64,000 nucleotides of DNA from positions 124,001 through 188,000 of the forward strand of contig NZ_NAAD01000002.1 of assembly GCF_002093115.1 (NCBI RefSeq), in the 5' to 3' direction. Below the pieces are notes generated by a model. That model searched no databases and was not told the DNA's origin. It saw only the letters and a list, made by a program, of their open reading frames with translations. Of this stretch, positions 8,905 through 17,414 are shown one piece after another. The position numbers and the translations under genes are program-made. Source of the DNA: Geothermobacter hydrogeniphilus (lineage in GTDB: Bacteria; Desulfobacterota; Desulfuromonadia; Desulfuromonadales; Geothermobacteraceae). How positions within the stretch are numbered: the stretch's first letter is position 1; each line of letters opens with the position of its first letter.

Positions 8905-9462
8905 ATGAACTATCTTGTCCACCTCTACCTCTCCGACCCCGACCCCGAGGTCCGGCTCGGCAACCTGCTCGGCGACTGGGTCAAGGGCCGGCTGGATGAA
9001 ACGGCCTGGCCCGAGGGCGTTCTGCGCGGCCTGCGCCAGCACCGCTCACTGGATCGGCACAGCGTCACCAGTCCGGCGGTCAGACGCAGCAAAGCCCGCA
9101 TCGATGAACGGTTCGGTCTGCTCAAGCCGGTACTGGTCGACATCTTCTATGACCACCTGCTGGCAGCCCACTGGGGCGACTATCATGACCAGTCTCTGGA
9201 ATCATTCAGCAGCGAAATCTACCGGCTGTTCAGCACCTATGACCACCTGCTGCCAACGGCTTTTCGCCCGGTGACCCGGCGGATGAAACGCTACAACTGG
9301 CTGGTTTCCTACCGCGAACCGGCAACGATCTCCATGGTCCTGCAGCGCATTTCCGATCGACTGCGACGGCCCAATCCCCTCGGCGAAGGGGTGGAAGAAC
9401 TGGCCAGACAATACGATGGTTTCAGGGAGGATTTCGATCGGTTCCTGACCGAATTCAACTGA
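8905..9462 (+). CDS. Acyl carrier protein phosphodiesterase-like protein (AcpH/DUF479 family, 185 aa)
   Basis: Matches the AcpH family, whose E. coli member removes 4'-phosphopantetheine from acyl carrier protein. Family features visible are the start MNYLVHLYLS, the LGNLLGDWVKG motif near residue 18, HRSLDRH near 47 (family metal-site region), and FYDHLLAAHWGDY near 82-94. The length (about 190 aa) is normal for the family. Whether this member acts on ACP is inferred from homology only. It is convergent with the YkgJ-like gene 10 bp downstream. Confidence 0.85.
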   Translation: MNYLVHLYLSDPDPEVRLGNLLGDWVKGRLDETAWPEGVLRGLRQHRSLDRHSVTSPAVRRSKARIDERFGLLKPVLVDIFYDHLLAAHWGDYHDQSLESFSSEIYRLFSTYDHLLPTAFRPVTRRMKRYNWLVSYREPATISMVLQRISDRLRRPNPLGEGVEELARQYDGFREDFDRFLTEFN

Positions 9463-9472
9463 CAAGTACGGA

Positions 9473-10144
9473 CTAACCGGGCTCTCTCGGATCAACCAGC
9501 AAGGTGCCGGACCAGTCCACCGCGTCGAAATTGATCAGGATCGCCGTGGGAATGAAGGTATCGAGTTCAGAATACGGCCGGCCGGTCAGCTGCAGGGCAA
9601 AACGACGAAAAAGTTCAATTTCCCGCCGAAACAGATCCCGAAACGGGTAACGCAGCCGAGAATCCTCCGGAGCGATCCGGTTGCGGCTGCAGACGGCTGA
9701 CGTGAAATCGGTCCCGTCGAAATCGATGGCCGGCAGGCCGTGCAGGCGACAGGTCATCGGCCGGGCGGCGTAGACCAGGCAACAGCCGTCGTCACCGAGC
9801 AGCGGACAGGGTGTCAGATCATCCTCGGGCATCTCCGTCCACTCATCATCCGGCAATCCGTTAAGCAGCCAGGGCGTTTTCCAGTTCGGCCAGCGCTGTT
9901 TCAATTCGACCAGGCGCAGCTCGGCCTTGCGCCGCACCTGGTCACGGAGATCCTTCGGCAACCCTTCCCAGGCCCGGCGCAACAGCAGTGCCTCAATCAG
10001 GCTGATATCAAACAGCCCCCGACAACAGGCATCACATCCCGCGCGACAGGCAACCGATGCTGCTCCGACCGACCGGACACTGCGGACAAACCAGTCATCG
10101 ACTTCTGTCAACAGAACCTGGAATTCATCGAGCAGGGATCGCAT
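9473..10144 (-). CDS. YkgJ-type cysteine cluster protein (223 aa)
   Basis: Small cytosolic protein with the YkgJ/UPF0153 pattern of cysteines likely to bind a metal or iron-sulfur cluster: CxxxCxxCC in CRAGCDACC near residue 33, then CPLL, GCCLVY, and RPMTCRLHG near 130-138. The spacing matches the family, whose biochemical role is unknown. The gene is divergent from the hybrid kinase gene at 10251, with a 106-bp AT-rich gap between them. Confidence 0.85.
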   Translation of the reverse strand: MRSLLDEFQVLLTEVDDWFVRSVRSVGAASVACRAGCDACCRGLFDISLIEALLLRRAWEGLPKDLRDQVRRKAELRLVELKQRWPNWKTPWLLNGLPDDEWTEMPEDDLTPCPLLGDDGCCLVYAARPMTCRLHGLPAIDFDGTDFTSAVCSRNRIAPEDSRLRYPFRDLFRREIELFRRFALQLTGRPYSELDTFIPTAILINFDAVDWSGTLLVDPREPG

Positions 10145-10250
10145 ATCTCATCCGTTCCCATCTCTGTAGAAAAAGAAATGACTTGAATTGTAACCATTTA
10201 TATAGTTAAAAGAGTGTTCTAAGGGTTCTTTCAGGTCACAGGAACAACAC

Positions 10251-12932
10251 ATGTCCCTCCGAACAATTCTTCCTCTTCTGCTTTTTTTCGCCGTCGTCCC
10301 GTTCCATCCGGCAACAGCCCGGGCCGTCCCTCCCCCGCCCAGGGTTCTGATACTGCATTCCTATCACCCCGGGTTTCCCTGGACCGATTCCATTGACCGG
10401 GGGATTCGCACCACTCTGACCTCCGACCGTGAGCAGTTGCAACTGTTCACCGAGTATCTGGACAGCAAGCGGTTCTCCCCCAAAAAACAGTTTCCCCGTT
10501 TCGCCAGGTATCTGGCCGAAAAATACCACAACCAACGTTTTTCGGTCATCATCACCAGTGATGACAACGCCTTGAGCTTCGCCTTACGATACCGGGAGCA
10601 GCTTTTCCCCGATGTCCCGATTGTCTTCTGCGGAGTCAACAACCTGGCAGCCCATAAGCTGGACAGCTATCCGGACATCACCGGGGTCACCGAAGCCTTC
10701 GACATTCTCGGCACCCTGAAGCTCGCCCTGAAGCTGTTTCCCGAAACCCGAACCATCGCCCTGGTCAACGATTCCACTCCAAGTGGACGCACCAATCTGA
10801 AACAAACCCTGGCAATTCGCGACCAGTTGCCCGCCGGTCTCGATTTTCACCTGCTCTCGGAACTGACCGGCGACGAGTTGAAGGCGGGATTGCGCGCCCT
10901 GCCCAGGCAGAGCATCGTCCTCAACCTCGGCTTCTGGCGGGACCGGCATCAGCAGACGTTCAACAATCTCCAGAGTCTGCAACTGCTGGGTGAAAACTGC
11001 AAGGTGCCGATTTTCACCCTCTGGGATTTCATGCTCGGCCCTGGAACCTTCGGCGGACTGGTCGTCAACGGCCGCCGCCAGGGAGAACACGCGGCCCGGC
11101 TGGCGGAAAAGATCCTCGCCGGAGTCAGTGCAAAAGATCTCGCCATCGAGCGAAAAAGCCCCAATACCCCGATGTTCAACGACCGGACCCTGCACCGCTA
11201 CGGAATCAAACAGGGACAACTCCCGGCCGGTTCGATCATCCGCAACCGTCCGCAATCCTTCTACCTGCGTCACAAGGGAGCCATCTGGACAGCAACCGGG
11301 GCCGTAGCGATTCAGAGCCTGCTGTTGCTGCTGCTGATCGCCAACATTCTGCGCCGCCGACTGGCGGAGAAGAAACTGGCGGCCAGTGAAGCAAATTTCC
11401 GGCAACTGATTGAGGACTCCCCCAACCCTATCCGGGTCACCCGTCTCGGCGGCAACATCGATTTTGTCAACCGTCGCTTCACCGAGGTTTTCGGCTATAC
11501 CCGGGATGACCTGCCGACCATGGACGCCTGGTTCGACAAGGCCTACCCTGATGCTGACGACCGGAAACGGGTCCGTCATTTCTGGGACTCGCAGATCGAA
11601 CAAAGCAGCAGTTTCGGCAATCCGGTGGAGATGCAGGAATGGAAGGTCCGTTGCAAAAACGGCGACATCCGTGACATCGAGTTCAACCATAGCCAGCTTG
11701 GAGAACTGGGGGTGTCGATCATGTTCGACGTCACCCGCCGCAACCGCGCCGAACAGGAACGTCGGGCCCTGGAGCAGAAAATCCTGCAGGCGCAGAAGCT
11801 GGAAAGTCTCGGCATCCTGGCCGGCGGCATCGCCCACGATTTCAACAACCTGCTGATGGGTATTCTCGGCTGCGCCGATCTGACCCTGAGCAAACTGCCT
11901 CCGGAAAGTCCGGTTCGGGACATGGTGAAGATGATTGTCAAGTCGGCAGAGCGTGCCGCCGACCTGACCTCGCAGATGCTCGCCTACTCCGGCAAGGGAC
12001 GCTTCGTGGTGGAAACCATCGACCTCAATGAGCTGGTCGAAGAGATGGCCCACCTGCTGCAGACCGTGATCTCCAAGACCGCTCTGCTGAGACTCAACCT
12101 CGCCCAGATCCCGGTGTTGACTGAGGCCGATCCGACCCAGCTGCGACAGGTGATCATGAACCTGATCACCAACGCCTCGGATGCCATCGGCAAGCGCAGC
12201 GGTGTGATTTCCATCACCACCGGGGTGATGGACGCCGACGCCGAGTACCTGGCGGGTTCCTATCTCGATGACAATCTGCAACCCGGACCGTTCACCTTCG
12301 TCGAGGTCTCCGACAGCGGCGCCGGCATGGACGAGGAAACCCGAAGGCGCATCTTCGATCCCTTTTTCACCACCAAGTTTGCCGGTCGCGGACTTGGTCT
12401 GGCCGCCGTCCTCGGCATCGTCCGCAGCCATCACGGGGCGATCCGTATCTACAGTGAACCGGGCAAGGGGACCAGCTTCAAGATCCTGCTGCCCTGCTGC
12501 ACGTCCTCCGTCCGGCATCCGGAAACAAGCCGGACAGCGACCCTGCCCACCGGTCTGGCGGAACGTTGTGGAGCCATCCTGATTGTCGATGATGACGAGA
12601 CGGTCCGCTCTGTCGGCCGGATGATGCTCGAAGAGTACGGCTTCAAGGTCCATCTGGCCGAAGACGGTCGAGAAGGGGTCGACCTGCTGCGTCGCAACCC
12701 GGACCAGATCGGCCTGGTGCTGCTCGACCTGACCATGCCCCATATCGACGGCGAAGAAGCCTACCGGCAGATGCGGACCATCAAACCCGATATCCGGGTT
12801 ATCCTTTCCAGCGGCTACAACGAACAAGACGCCACCGACCTGATGGCCGGCAAGGGGCTGGCCGGGTTCCTGCACAAACCCTACCGCAGCGAAGACCTGT
12901 TGACCAAGGTGATCGAAACGCTGCAGATCTGA
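10251..12932 (+). CDS. Hybrid sensor histidine kinase with ABC-substrate-binding-type sensor (893 aa)
   Basis: Two-component hybrid kinase. An N-terminal signal (about 1-25) leads to a periplasmic region (about 30-330) of the ABC-transporter-substrate-binding type (LILHSYHPGFPWT, VIITSDDNA, VFCGVNN). A transmembrane helix follows at about 349-366, then a PAS domain (about 377-490). The HisKA domain has phospho-acceptor His529 in GGIAHDFNN. The HATPase_c domain shows N (NLITNASDA), G1 (DSGAGMD) and G2 (GRGLGLA). A C-terminal receiver has Asp826 in LLDLTMP and Lys in HKPY. No output gene is adjacent, so the partner regulator is unknown. The ligand of the periplasmic sensor cannot be predicted. 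Confidence 0.9.
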   Translation: MSLRTILPLLLFFAVVPFHPATARAVPPPPRVLILHSYHPGFPWTDSIDRGIRTTLTSDREQLQLFTEYLDSKRFSPKKQFPRFARYLAEKYHNQRFSVIITSDDNALSFALRYREQLFPDVPIVFCGVNNLAAHKLDSYPDITGVTEAFDILGTLKLALKLFPETRTIALVNDSTPSGRTNLKQTLAIRDQLPAGLDFHLLSELTGDELKAGLRALPRQSIVLNLGFWRDRHQQTFNNLQSLQLLGENCKVPIFTLWDFMLGPGTFGGLVVNGRRQGEHAARLAEKILAGVSAKDLAIERKSPNTPMFNDRTLHRYGIKQGQLPAGSIIRNRPQSFYLRHKGAIWTATGAVAIQSLLLLLLIANILRRRLAEKKLAASEANFRQLIEDSPNPIRVTRLGGNIDFVNRRFTEVFGYTRDDLPTMDAWFDKAYPDADDRKRVRHFWDSQIEQSSSFGNPVEMQEWKVRCKNGDIRDIEFNHSQLGELGVSIMFDVTRRNRAEQERRALEQKILQAQKLESLGILAGGIAHDFNNLLMGILGCADLTLSKLPPESPVRDMVKMIVKSAERAADLTSQMLAYSGKGRFVVETIDLNELVEEMAHLLQTVISKTALLRLNLAQIPVLTEADPTQLRQVIMNLITNASDAIGKRSGVISITTGVMDADAEYLAGSYLDDNLQPGPFTFVEVSDSGAGMDEETRRRIFDPFFTTKFAGRGLGLAAVLGIVRSHHGAIRIYSEPGKGTSFKILLPCCTSSVRHPETSRTATLPTGLAERCGAILIVDDDETVRSVGRMMLEEYGFKVHLAEDGREGVDLLRRNPDQIGLVLLDLTMPHIDGEEAYRQMRTIKPDIRVILSSGYNEQDATDLMAGKGLAGFLHKPYRSEDLLTKVIETLQI

Positions 12933-12971
12933 CAGAACCCCTCCGGCCAACGAACGGGAACGGGGTCTCCT

Positions 12972-13799
12972 TCAAGGGGCCAGGTCCAGGTCGAACTCCG
13001 CCCAGCACGGGCAATGATCCGACGGCTTCTCCATGCCGCGGATTTCATAGTCGATGCCGGCTCCGGTCAGCTTTTCGGCCAGGGGCGCCGTTACCAGCAG
13101 CTGGTCGATGCGCAGACCGCGTTTCGGATCGCGATCGAAGCCGCGCGAGCGGTAATCGAACCAGCTGAAGCGATCGTCGATGTCGGGATGCAGCTGCCGG
13201 TAACTGTCAACCAGTCCCCAGCCGCGCAGCTGCTCGTGCCACTGCCGCTCTTCAGGCAGAAAGGAACACTTGCCGGTCCGCAGCCAGCGTTTCGCATTAT
13301 CCGAACCGATGCCGATGTCGCTGTCGAATGGCGCGACGTTCATGTCGCCCAGCACCACCAGCGGTCCGGCAGGGTCACATGCCTGATCGAGAAAAGCCTG
13401 CAGGTTGACGTAGAAGTCCCGCTTGGCAGGAAACTTGGTCGGATGTTCGCGGCTCTCCCCCTGGGGGAAGTAACCGTTGATCACCCGCAGCATGCGGCCG
13501 TCGGCAAGAGCAAAATCACCCATCACGCAGCGCCGCTGGGCATCATCGTCTTCACCGGGGAACCCCTTGCGGGGATTCTTCGCCTCCTGTTTCGAGAGCA
13601 GCGCCACCCCGTAATGGCTCTTCTGACCGTGAAAGACGACCCGGTAACCGAGGTCATGGATGGCATCGACGGGAAACTCGACATCCCGCACCTTGGTCTC
13701 CTGCAGGCCGATGATATCGGGCGCGTGACTCTCCACCAGCGCCGCCAACTGGTGCAGCCGGGCGCGGATGCCGTTGACATTGAAGGATACGATTTTCAT
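12972..13799 (-). CDS. xthA: Exodeoxyribonuclease III (275 aa)
   Basis: AP endonuclease and 3'-5' exonuclease of the base-excision repair pathway. Motifs of the exonuclease III/EEP family are present in order: FNVNGIRAR (residue 6), QETK with the metal-binding Glu, NGYFPQG (Tyr region), LGDMNVAP with catalytic Asp and Asn, WFDYRS, RIDQLLV, and the terminal SDHCP with the catalytic His. The length is typical (about 268). It lies convergent to the hybrid kinase and downstream of recQ on the same strand. Confidence 0.95.
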   Translation of the reverse strand: MKIVSFNVNGIRARLHQLAALVESHAPDIIGLQETKVRDVEFPVDAIHDLGYRVVFHGQKSHYGVALLSKQEAKNPRKGFPGEDDDAQRRCVMGDFALADGRMLRVINGYFPQGESREHPTKFPAKRDFYVNLQAFLDQACDPAGPLVVLGDMNVAPFDSDIGIGSDNAKRWLRTGKCSFLPEERQWHEQLRGWGLVDSYRQLHPDIDDRFSWFDYRSRGFDRDPKRGLRIDQLLVTAPLAEKLTGAGIDYEIRGMEKPSDHCPCWAEFDLDLAP

Positions 13800-13847
13800 G
13801 GGAATCCTTTGGACTCAGGCGCCTGACTTCAGGCACCGTGGACAAAA

Positions 13848-13879
13848 GGGGGGCAGGCACCTGCGGAGCCAGTCCCCCC
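13848..13879. repeat. REP-like palindromic repeat, copy 1
   Basis: A 32-bp sequence of the form GGGG.CAGGCACCTGCGGAG followed by CCAGTCCCC, able to form a GC-rich hairpin. Further copies lie at 15695-15724 and 15787-15816. This one is intergenic, between xthA and recQ. Confidence 0.65.
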
Positions 13880-13898
13880 TCACATCTCACATCTCACG
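13880..13898. repeat. 7-bp-period repeat (TCTCACG class)
   Basis: TCACATCTCACATCTCACG directly follows REP-like copy 1 and runs into the stop region of recQ. Confidence 0.55.
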
Positions 13899-15771
13899 AG
13901 GCCTGCCCCAGTTCCTCGAGGAAATCGGCACCGAAGCGTTCCAGCTTGGTCAGGCCGACACCGTTGATCTGCAGCAGCTCCTGGGCGGTCTGCGGCACCA
14001 CGGCGGCCATTTCCGCCAGGGTGGCGTCGGAGAAGACCATGTAGGGAGGGATCCCCTGCCCGTCCGCGATCTGCTTGCGGCGAGCGCGCAAACGTTCGAA
14101 CAACGCCTGATCGTAGTCGCCGACCGGGCCGCGGCTCTTCTTCGGCTTCTTCACCGCCTTGACCCGCAGTCGCGGAACCGGCAGCTCGAGGGTCTCTTCT
14201 CCGCGCAGCAGCGGCCGGGCCTGCTCGGTCAATTTCAAGACTGAGTAGTTCTCGATATCCTGGCGGAGATAACCGCGATGGATCAGCTGCCGCAGCAGGC
14301 TGCTCCAGTGATCGCTGCTCTTGTCAGCGCCGATCCCCCAGGTCGAGAGCTGCTGATGATTGTTGCGCCGCACCCGCTCGTTGTCGGCACCGCGCAGCAC
14401 CTCGACGACGTAGCCGACACCGAAGCGCTGCCCGACCCGGTAGACGCAGGAGAGCGCCTTGCGGGCGTCCTCGGTGGCATCAAAAGTTTCCGGCGGATCG
14501 AGACATGTGTCGCAGTTGCCGCAATCCTCCTTGAGCCCTTCGCCGAAATATCCCAGCAGGGTCCGCCGCCGGCAACCGCGTTCCTCGCCGTAGCCAACCA
14601 TGGCGTTGAGCTTGTGCAGCTCGATGCGGATCTGTTCTTCATTCTCCGACTTTTCGATCAGGCCGCGCACCAGGGCGATGTCGCCATAACCGAACAGCAG
14701 CAGCGCCTCAGAAGGGAGCCCGTCGCGTCCGGCACGACCGGTTTCCTGGTAGTAGCTTTCAAGATTCTTCGGCAGATCGTAATGGACCACGAAGCGCACG
14801 TTCGGCTTGTCGATGCCCATGCCGAAGGCGACCGTGGCGACGACGATATCGAGATCGTCGCGCAGGAACGCTTCCTGGGTGGTGTGACGCAGCTCGTCCG
14901 GCAGCCCGGCGTGGTAGGGGGCGGCGCGCAGCCCGGCGGCGCACAGTTTGCCGGCGATCTCTTCGGTGCGCTTGCGCGACAGGGCGTAGACGATGCCCGA
15001 TTCATTCGGGTGGCGATTGAGAAAACGCTGCAGCTGTTCAAACGGGCGCGATTTTTCGACCACCGTGTAACGGATATTGGGCCGATCGAAACTGGCAACG
15101 TGGGTGTAGGCCTGCTGCAGCCCGAGCCGTTCGACGATATCCCGGCGCGTCTGCGGATCGGCGGTGGCGGTCAGCGCGGCCAGCGGCACGCCGGGGAAGT
15201 GCTGCCGCAACTGCGGCAGCTGCAGGTACTCGGGACGGAAATCATGCCCCCACTGGCTGATGCAATGGGCCTCGTCGATGGCGATCAGGGCGATGTCGAT
15301 TTCGGCCAGCCGGGCCAGGAAACCGTCGGAAAGCAGCCGCTCCGGGGCGACATAGAGCAGGTCGAGCTCGCCGCCATGCATCCGGGCGAGAATCTGGCGC
15401 GATTCGGCGGCGCCGAGCGCCGAATGGTAACAGGCGGCGGCGACTCCGAGCTGACAGAGGCTGTCGACCTGGTCCTTCATCAGGGCGATCAGCGGCGACA
15501 CCACGATCGCCGTGCCCTCGCGCGTCAGCGCCGGCAGCTGGAAACAGAGCGACTTGCCGCCGCCGGTCGGCATCAGCACGAAGACATCCCGGCCGGCACT
15601 GAGCGCCCGCACAATCCCTTCCTGACCGGGGCGGAAATCGCGGAAGCCGAAAACCTTGTCAAGGGTCTGCAACAGCGGATCGGGATCGGCAGGAGGGGGG
15701 CAGGCACCTACGGAGCCAGTCCCCTCGGTCCCCTCCATCTCACATCTCACATCTTCCGTCTCTCGCATCAT
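13894..15771 (-). CDS. recQ: ATP-dependent DNA helicase RecQ (625 aa)
   Basis: DNA repair helicase. After a non-homologous leader of about 30 residues, the family start is seen (LLQTLDKVFGF, FRPGQE). Walker A PTGGGKS, DEAHC, SASFDRPN-like motif IV, YHAGL, QETGRAGRDG, the zinc-binding CR/CGNC/C cluster of the RQC region, and a C-terminal HRDC domain (about 545-620) follow. The ATG at 15771 is chosen because it overlaps the stop of the upstream radical SAM gene (ATGA) and has GGGAGG before it. The leader is encoded by a 7-bp-period repeat and a REP-like repeat (15695-15754), so it is probably an insertion-derived extension. Confidence 0.93.
   Translation of the reverse strand: MMRETEDVRCEMEGTEGTGSVGACPPPADPDPLLQTLDKVFGFRDFRPGQEGIVRALSAGRDVFVLMPTGGGKSLCFQLPALTREGTAIVVSPLIALMKDQVDSLCQLGVAAACYHSALGAAESRQILARMHGGELDLLYVAPERLLSDGFLARLAEIDIALIAIDEAHCISQWGHDFRPEYLQLPQLRQHFPGVPLAALTATADPQTRRDIVERLGLQQAYTHVASFDRPNIRYTVVEKSRPFEQLQRFLNRHPNESGIVYALSRKRTEEIAGKLCAAGLRAAPYHAGLPDELRHTTQEAFLRDDLDIVVATVAFGMGIDKPNVRFVVHYDLPKNLESYYQETGRAGRDGLPSEALLLFGYGDIALVRGLIEKSENEEQIRIELHKLNAMVGYGEERGCRRRTLLGYFGEGLKEDCGNCDTCLDPPETFDATEDARKALSCVYRVGQRFGVGYVVEVLRGADNERVRRNNHQQLSTWGIGADKSSDHWSSLLRQLIHRGYLRQDIENYSVLKLTEQARPLLRGEETLELPVPRLRVKAVKKPKKSRGPVGDYDQALFERLRARRKQIADGQGIPPYMVFSDATLAEMAAVVPQTAQELLQINGVGLTKLERFGADFLEELGQAS
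15695..15724. repeat. REP-like repeat, copy 2, inside the recQ leader
   Basis: About 30 bp nearly identical to copy 1 at 13848 (GGGGCAGGCACCT, one base change, then CGGAGCCAGTCCCC). It encodes part of the poorly conserved first 30 residues of RecQ. Confidence 0.65.
15736..15754. repeat. 7-bp-period repeat (TCTCACA class) inside the recQ leader
   Basis: CATCTCACATCTCACATCT lies within the first codons of recQ and encodes part of the non-homologous leader (residues near 6-12, EDVRCEM). Confidence 0.6.
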
Positions 15772-17135
15772 CTCTGTTCCCCTCCCGGGGGACGGGATCC
15801 TGCGGAGTCCGTCCCCTGCATCTCCCACAGTTCCTTGCCGACGGGAAAAAAGTTCTCACGGGTACGGTTGAAATAACCGAACTGGAGCCGTGGATGCTCA
15901 GCCTTGAGGCGGTCCAGCATCCGCTTCAGACCGATCCCCTTCCCTTCGAGGCCCATCGCCCGCCAGTACATCACCGGATCGATGGCCAGGTTGCGCATCT
16001 GGATCAGGTCGATGCCGACCGCGTCGATCAGCGCGCTCAGCGCCCGCAACTCATCTTCGCGGTCGGTAACACCGGGAAAAACCAGGTAATTGAGCATGGT
16101 GAACAGGCCATTCTTCTTCGCCCGGTGGATGCTCTCGATGACATCGGCGAACCGGTAGCCGTGCGGCCGGTAATAAGCGTTGTAGCGCTGTTCGACCACC
16201 GAGTTGAGGGAAACGCGGATCGATTCGACGCCGGCCGCCGCCAGACTGTCGACGGCGTCCGGCAGCGAGGCGTTGGAATTGAAGTTGATGGTGCCGCGCG
16301 GTGTCTGCCGACGCATCTCGCATACCGCCTCGGCGATGGTTTCATGCTGCAGGATCGGGTCCCCTTCGCAGCCCTGGCCGAAGGAGACGATGGCATTCTC
16401 GGCAGTCTCAAGGTGGGGGACCGCCACCTCGCACAGTTCCTGCACGGTCGGCACGAAGGTCAGCCGCTCCTGGCTTGACGGACAACACTCGCTCTCCTGC
16501 AGGGAGATGCAGCCGAGACAGCGCGAGTTGCAGACCGGCGAGGTCGGCAGCGGCGCCTCCCAGCGGCCGAAAAAGAGGTTCTTGGCGGCAAAGCAGTGGT
16601 AGTCGAGGGCGCAGCGGGAAAGCTGTTCGTAGAGCCGGTTGTCGGGATAGTCCGCGACCCGCTCGCGGACCAGCGGTTCGAGCTTGCGGTCGTCGAAATG
16701 CTCCGGTTGCCACTGGTTGTTGCCGTCGACCTTGACCGCGGCGGCGTAGAACCGCTCTTCCTCCTCGCACCAGCCGACCGCCGCGTAAGACCAGAGCGGC
16801 AGCTCAACCCGTTTGCGCTGCCAGTCGGCCGCCGGCAGCAGGGTGCGGGTGTAGGCGGGGGTGAGAAAGGCGCAGACCGCCTGGATGCTCCCCTCGCCCC
16901 AACTCTGTGGCAGCCGGTCGCGGGTCACCAGCTTGCCGCTGCGACGGTCAAAACCGATCGGCGGGGTATCCGGCACGGTGAACAGCCGGCTTCCCTCCGG
17001 CAGCGGGATCAGCTCATCGGCTTCCGGCAGCCGGGCGGTCAGGCCGCTGCCGCCGGCCATCAGCAGCTCGGGATGCTCGAAAACCTCGCCCGATTCATCG
17101 GCGACGACGGCAAGAATGGTTCTGGATTGGGGCAT
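15768..17135 (-). CDS. Radical SAM protein (455 aa)
   Basis: Radical S-adenosylmethionine enzyme. The cluster motif is CNSRCLGC (CX3CX2C) near residues 201-208, unusually far from the N-terminus, with a 200-residue N-terminal region of unknown role. Additional cysteines follow (SECCPSS). A GQGCEGDP segment and a beta-barrel pattern (INFNSNAS, RVSLNS, MLNYLVFPG) support the fold. The substrate is unknown. The last 20 or so residues (after KELWEM) are encoded by REP-like copy 3 and look like a C-terminal extension. The gene is translationally coupled to recQ. Confidence 0.85.
   Translation of the reverse strand: MPQSRTILAVVADESGEVFEHPELLMAGGSGLTARLPEADELIPLPEGSRLFTVPDTPPIGFDRRSGKLVTRDRLPQSWGEGSIQAVCAFLTPAYTRTLLPAADWQRKRVELPLWSYAAVGWCEEEERFYAAAVKVDGNNQWQPEHFDDRKLEPLVRERVADYPDNRLYEQLSRCALDYHCFAAKNLFFGRWEAPLPTSPVCNSRCLGCISLQESECCPSSQERLTFVPTVQELCEVAVPHLETAENAIVSFGQGCEGDPILQHETIAEAVCEMRRQTPRGTINFNSNASLPDAVDSLAAAGVESIRVSLNSVVEQRYNAYYRPHGYRFADVIESIHRAKKNGLFTMLNYLVFPGVTDREDELRALSALIDAVGIDLIQMRNLAIDPVMYWRAMGLEGKGIGLKRMLDRLKAEHPRLQFGYFNRTRENFFPVGKELWEMQGTDSAGSRPPGGEQR
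15787..15816. repeat. REP-like repeat, copy 3, at the 3' end of the radical SAM gene
   Basis: GGGGACGGGATCCTGCGGAG followed by TCCGTCCCC is a variant of the copies at 13848 and 15695 with matching changes in both arms (GACGGG with CCGTCC). It encodes the tail of the radical SAM protein. Confidence 0.55.
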
Positions 17136-17151
17136 GGAGGAAAACCTGAAA

Positions 17152-17198
17152 AGCGGCTAAAGGTTCAAGGTTCAAGGCTCAAGGTTCAAGGCCCGAGG
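17152..17198. repeat. 7-bp-period repeat (AGGTTCA class)
   Basis: Five to six imperfect 7-bp units (AGGTTCA, AGGTTCA, AGGCTCA, AGGTTCA, AGGCCCG) follow the seed AGCGGCTAA. The same seed begins arrays at 45549 and 55504. Intergenic. Confidence 0.7.
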
Positions 17199-17262
17199 TA
17201 AGAAACGGACCGGAGGATGGCGCGGATGCGGGCCGATCATAGCACAGCGGTCGGGCCATCAC

Positions 17263-17380
17263 AATTTCCCAAATCCACCGGCTGTTTTGTGGACCGAGGG
17301 TGGCGGGACGGGTGGAGAAGCGGTGACGGCAACGAAGCAGATTCAGCCGAATCCCGAAATTGCCGGTGGATTTGGGAATT
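17263..17380. repeat. Inverted repeat with 20-bp arms around a 79-bp spacer
   Basis: Arm 1 at 17263-17282 (AATTTCCCAAATCCACCGGC) and arm 2 at 17362-17380 are reverse complements except for one missing base. The pair sits 35 bp upstream of the B12-binding radical SAM gene. It could be a long hairpin in the leader or the ends of a small mobile unit. Nothing else is recognised in 17136-17414 apart from the 7-bp-period array. Confidence 0.65.
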
Positions 17381-17414
17381 TGGCTTTCACGCCTTTTTCC
17401 GCTATGCTCCCGCC

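Noticed and set aside
15772-15828. RecQ start at 15828
   Set aside because: It would run far into the upstream radical SAM gene; the ATG at 15771 has the ATGA overlap and a Shine-Dalgarno.
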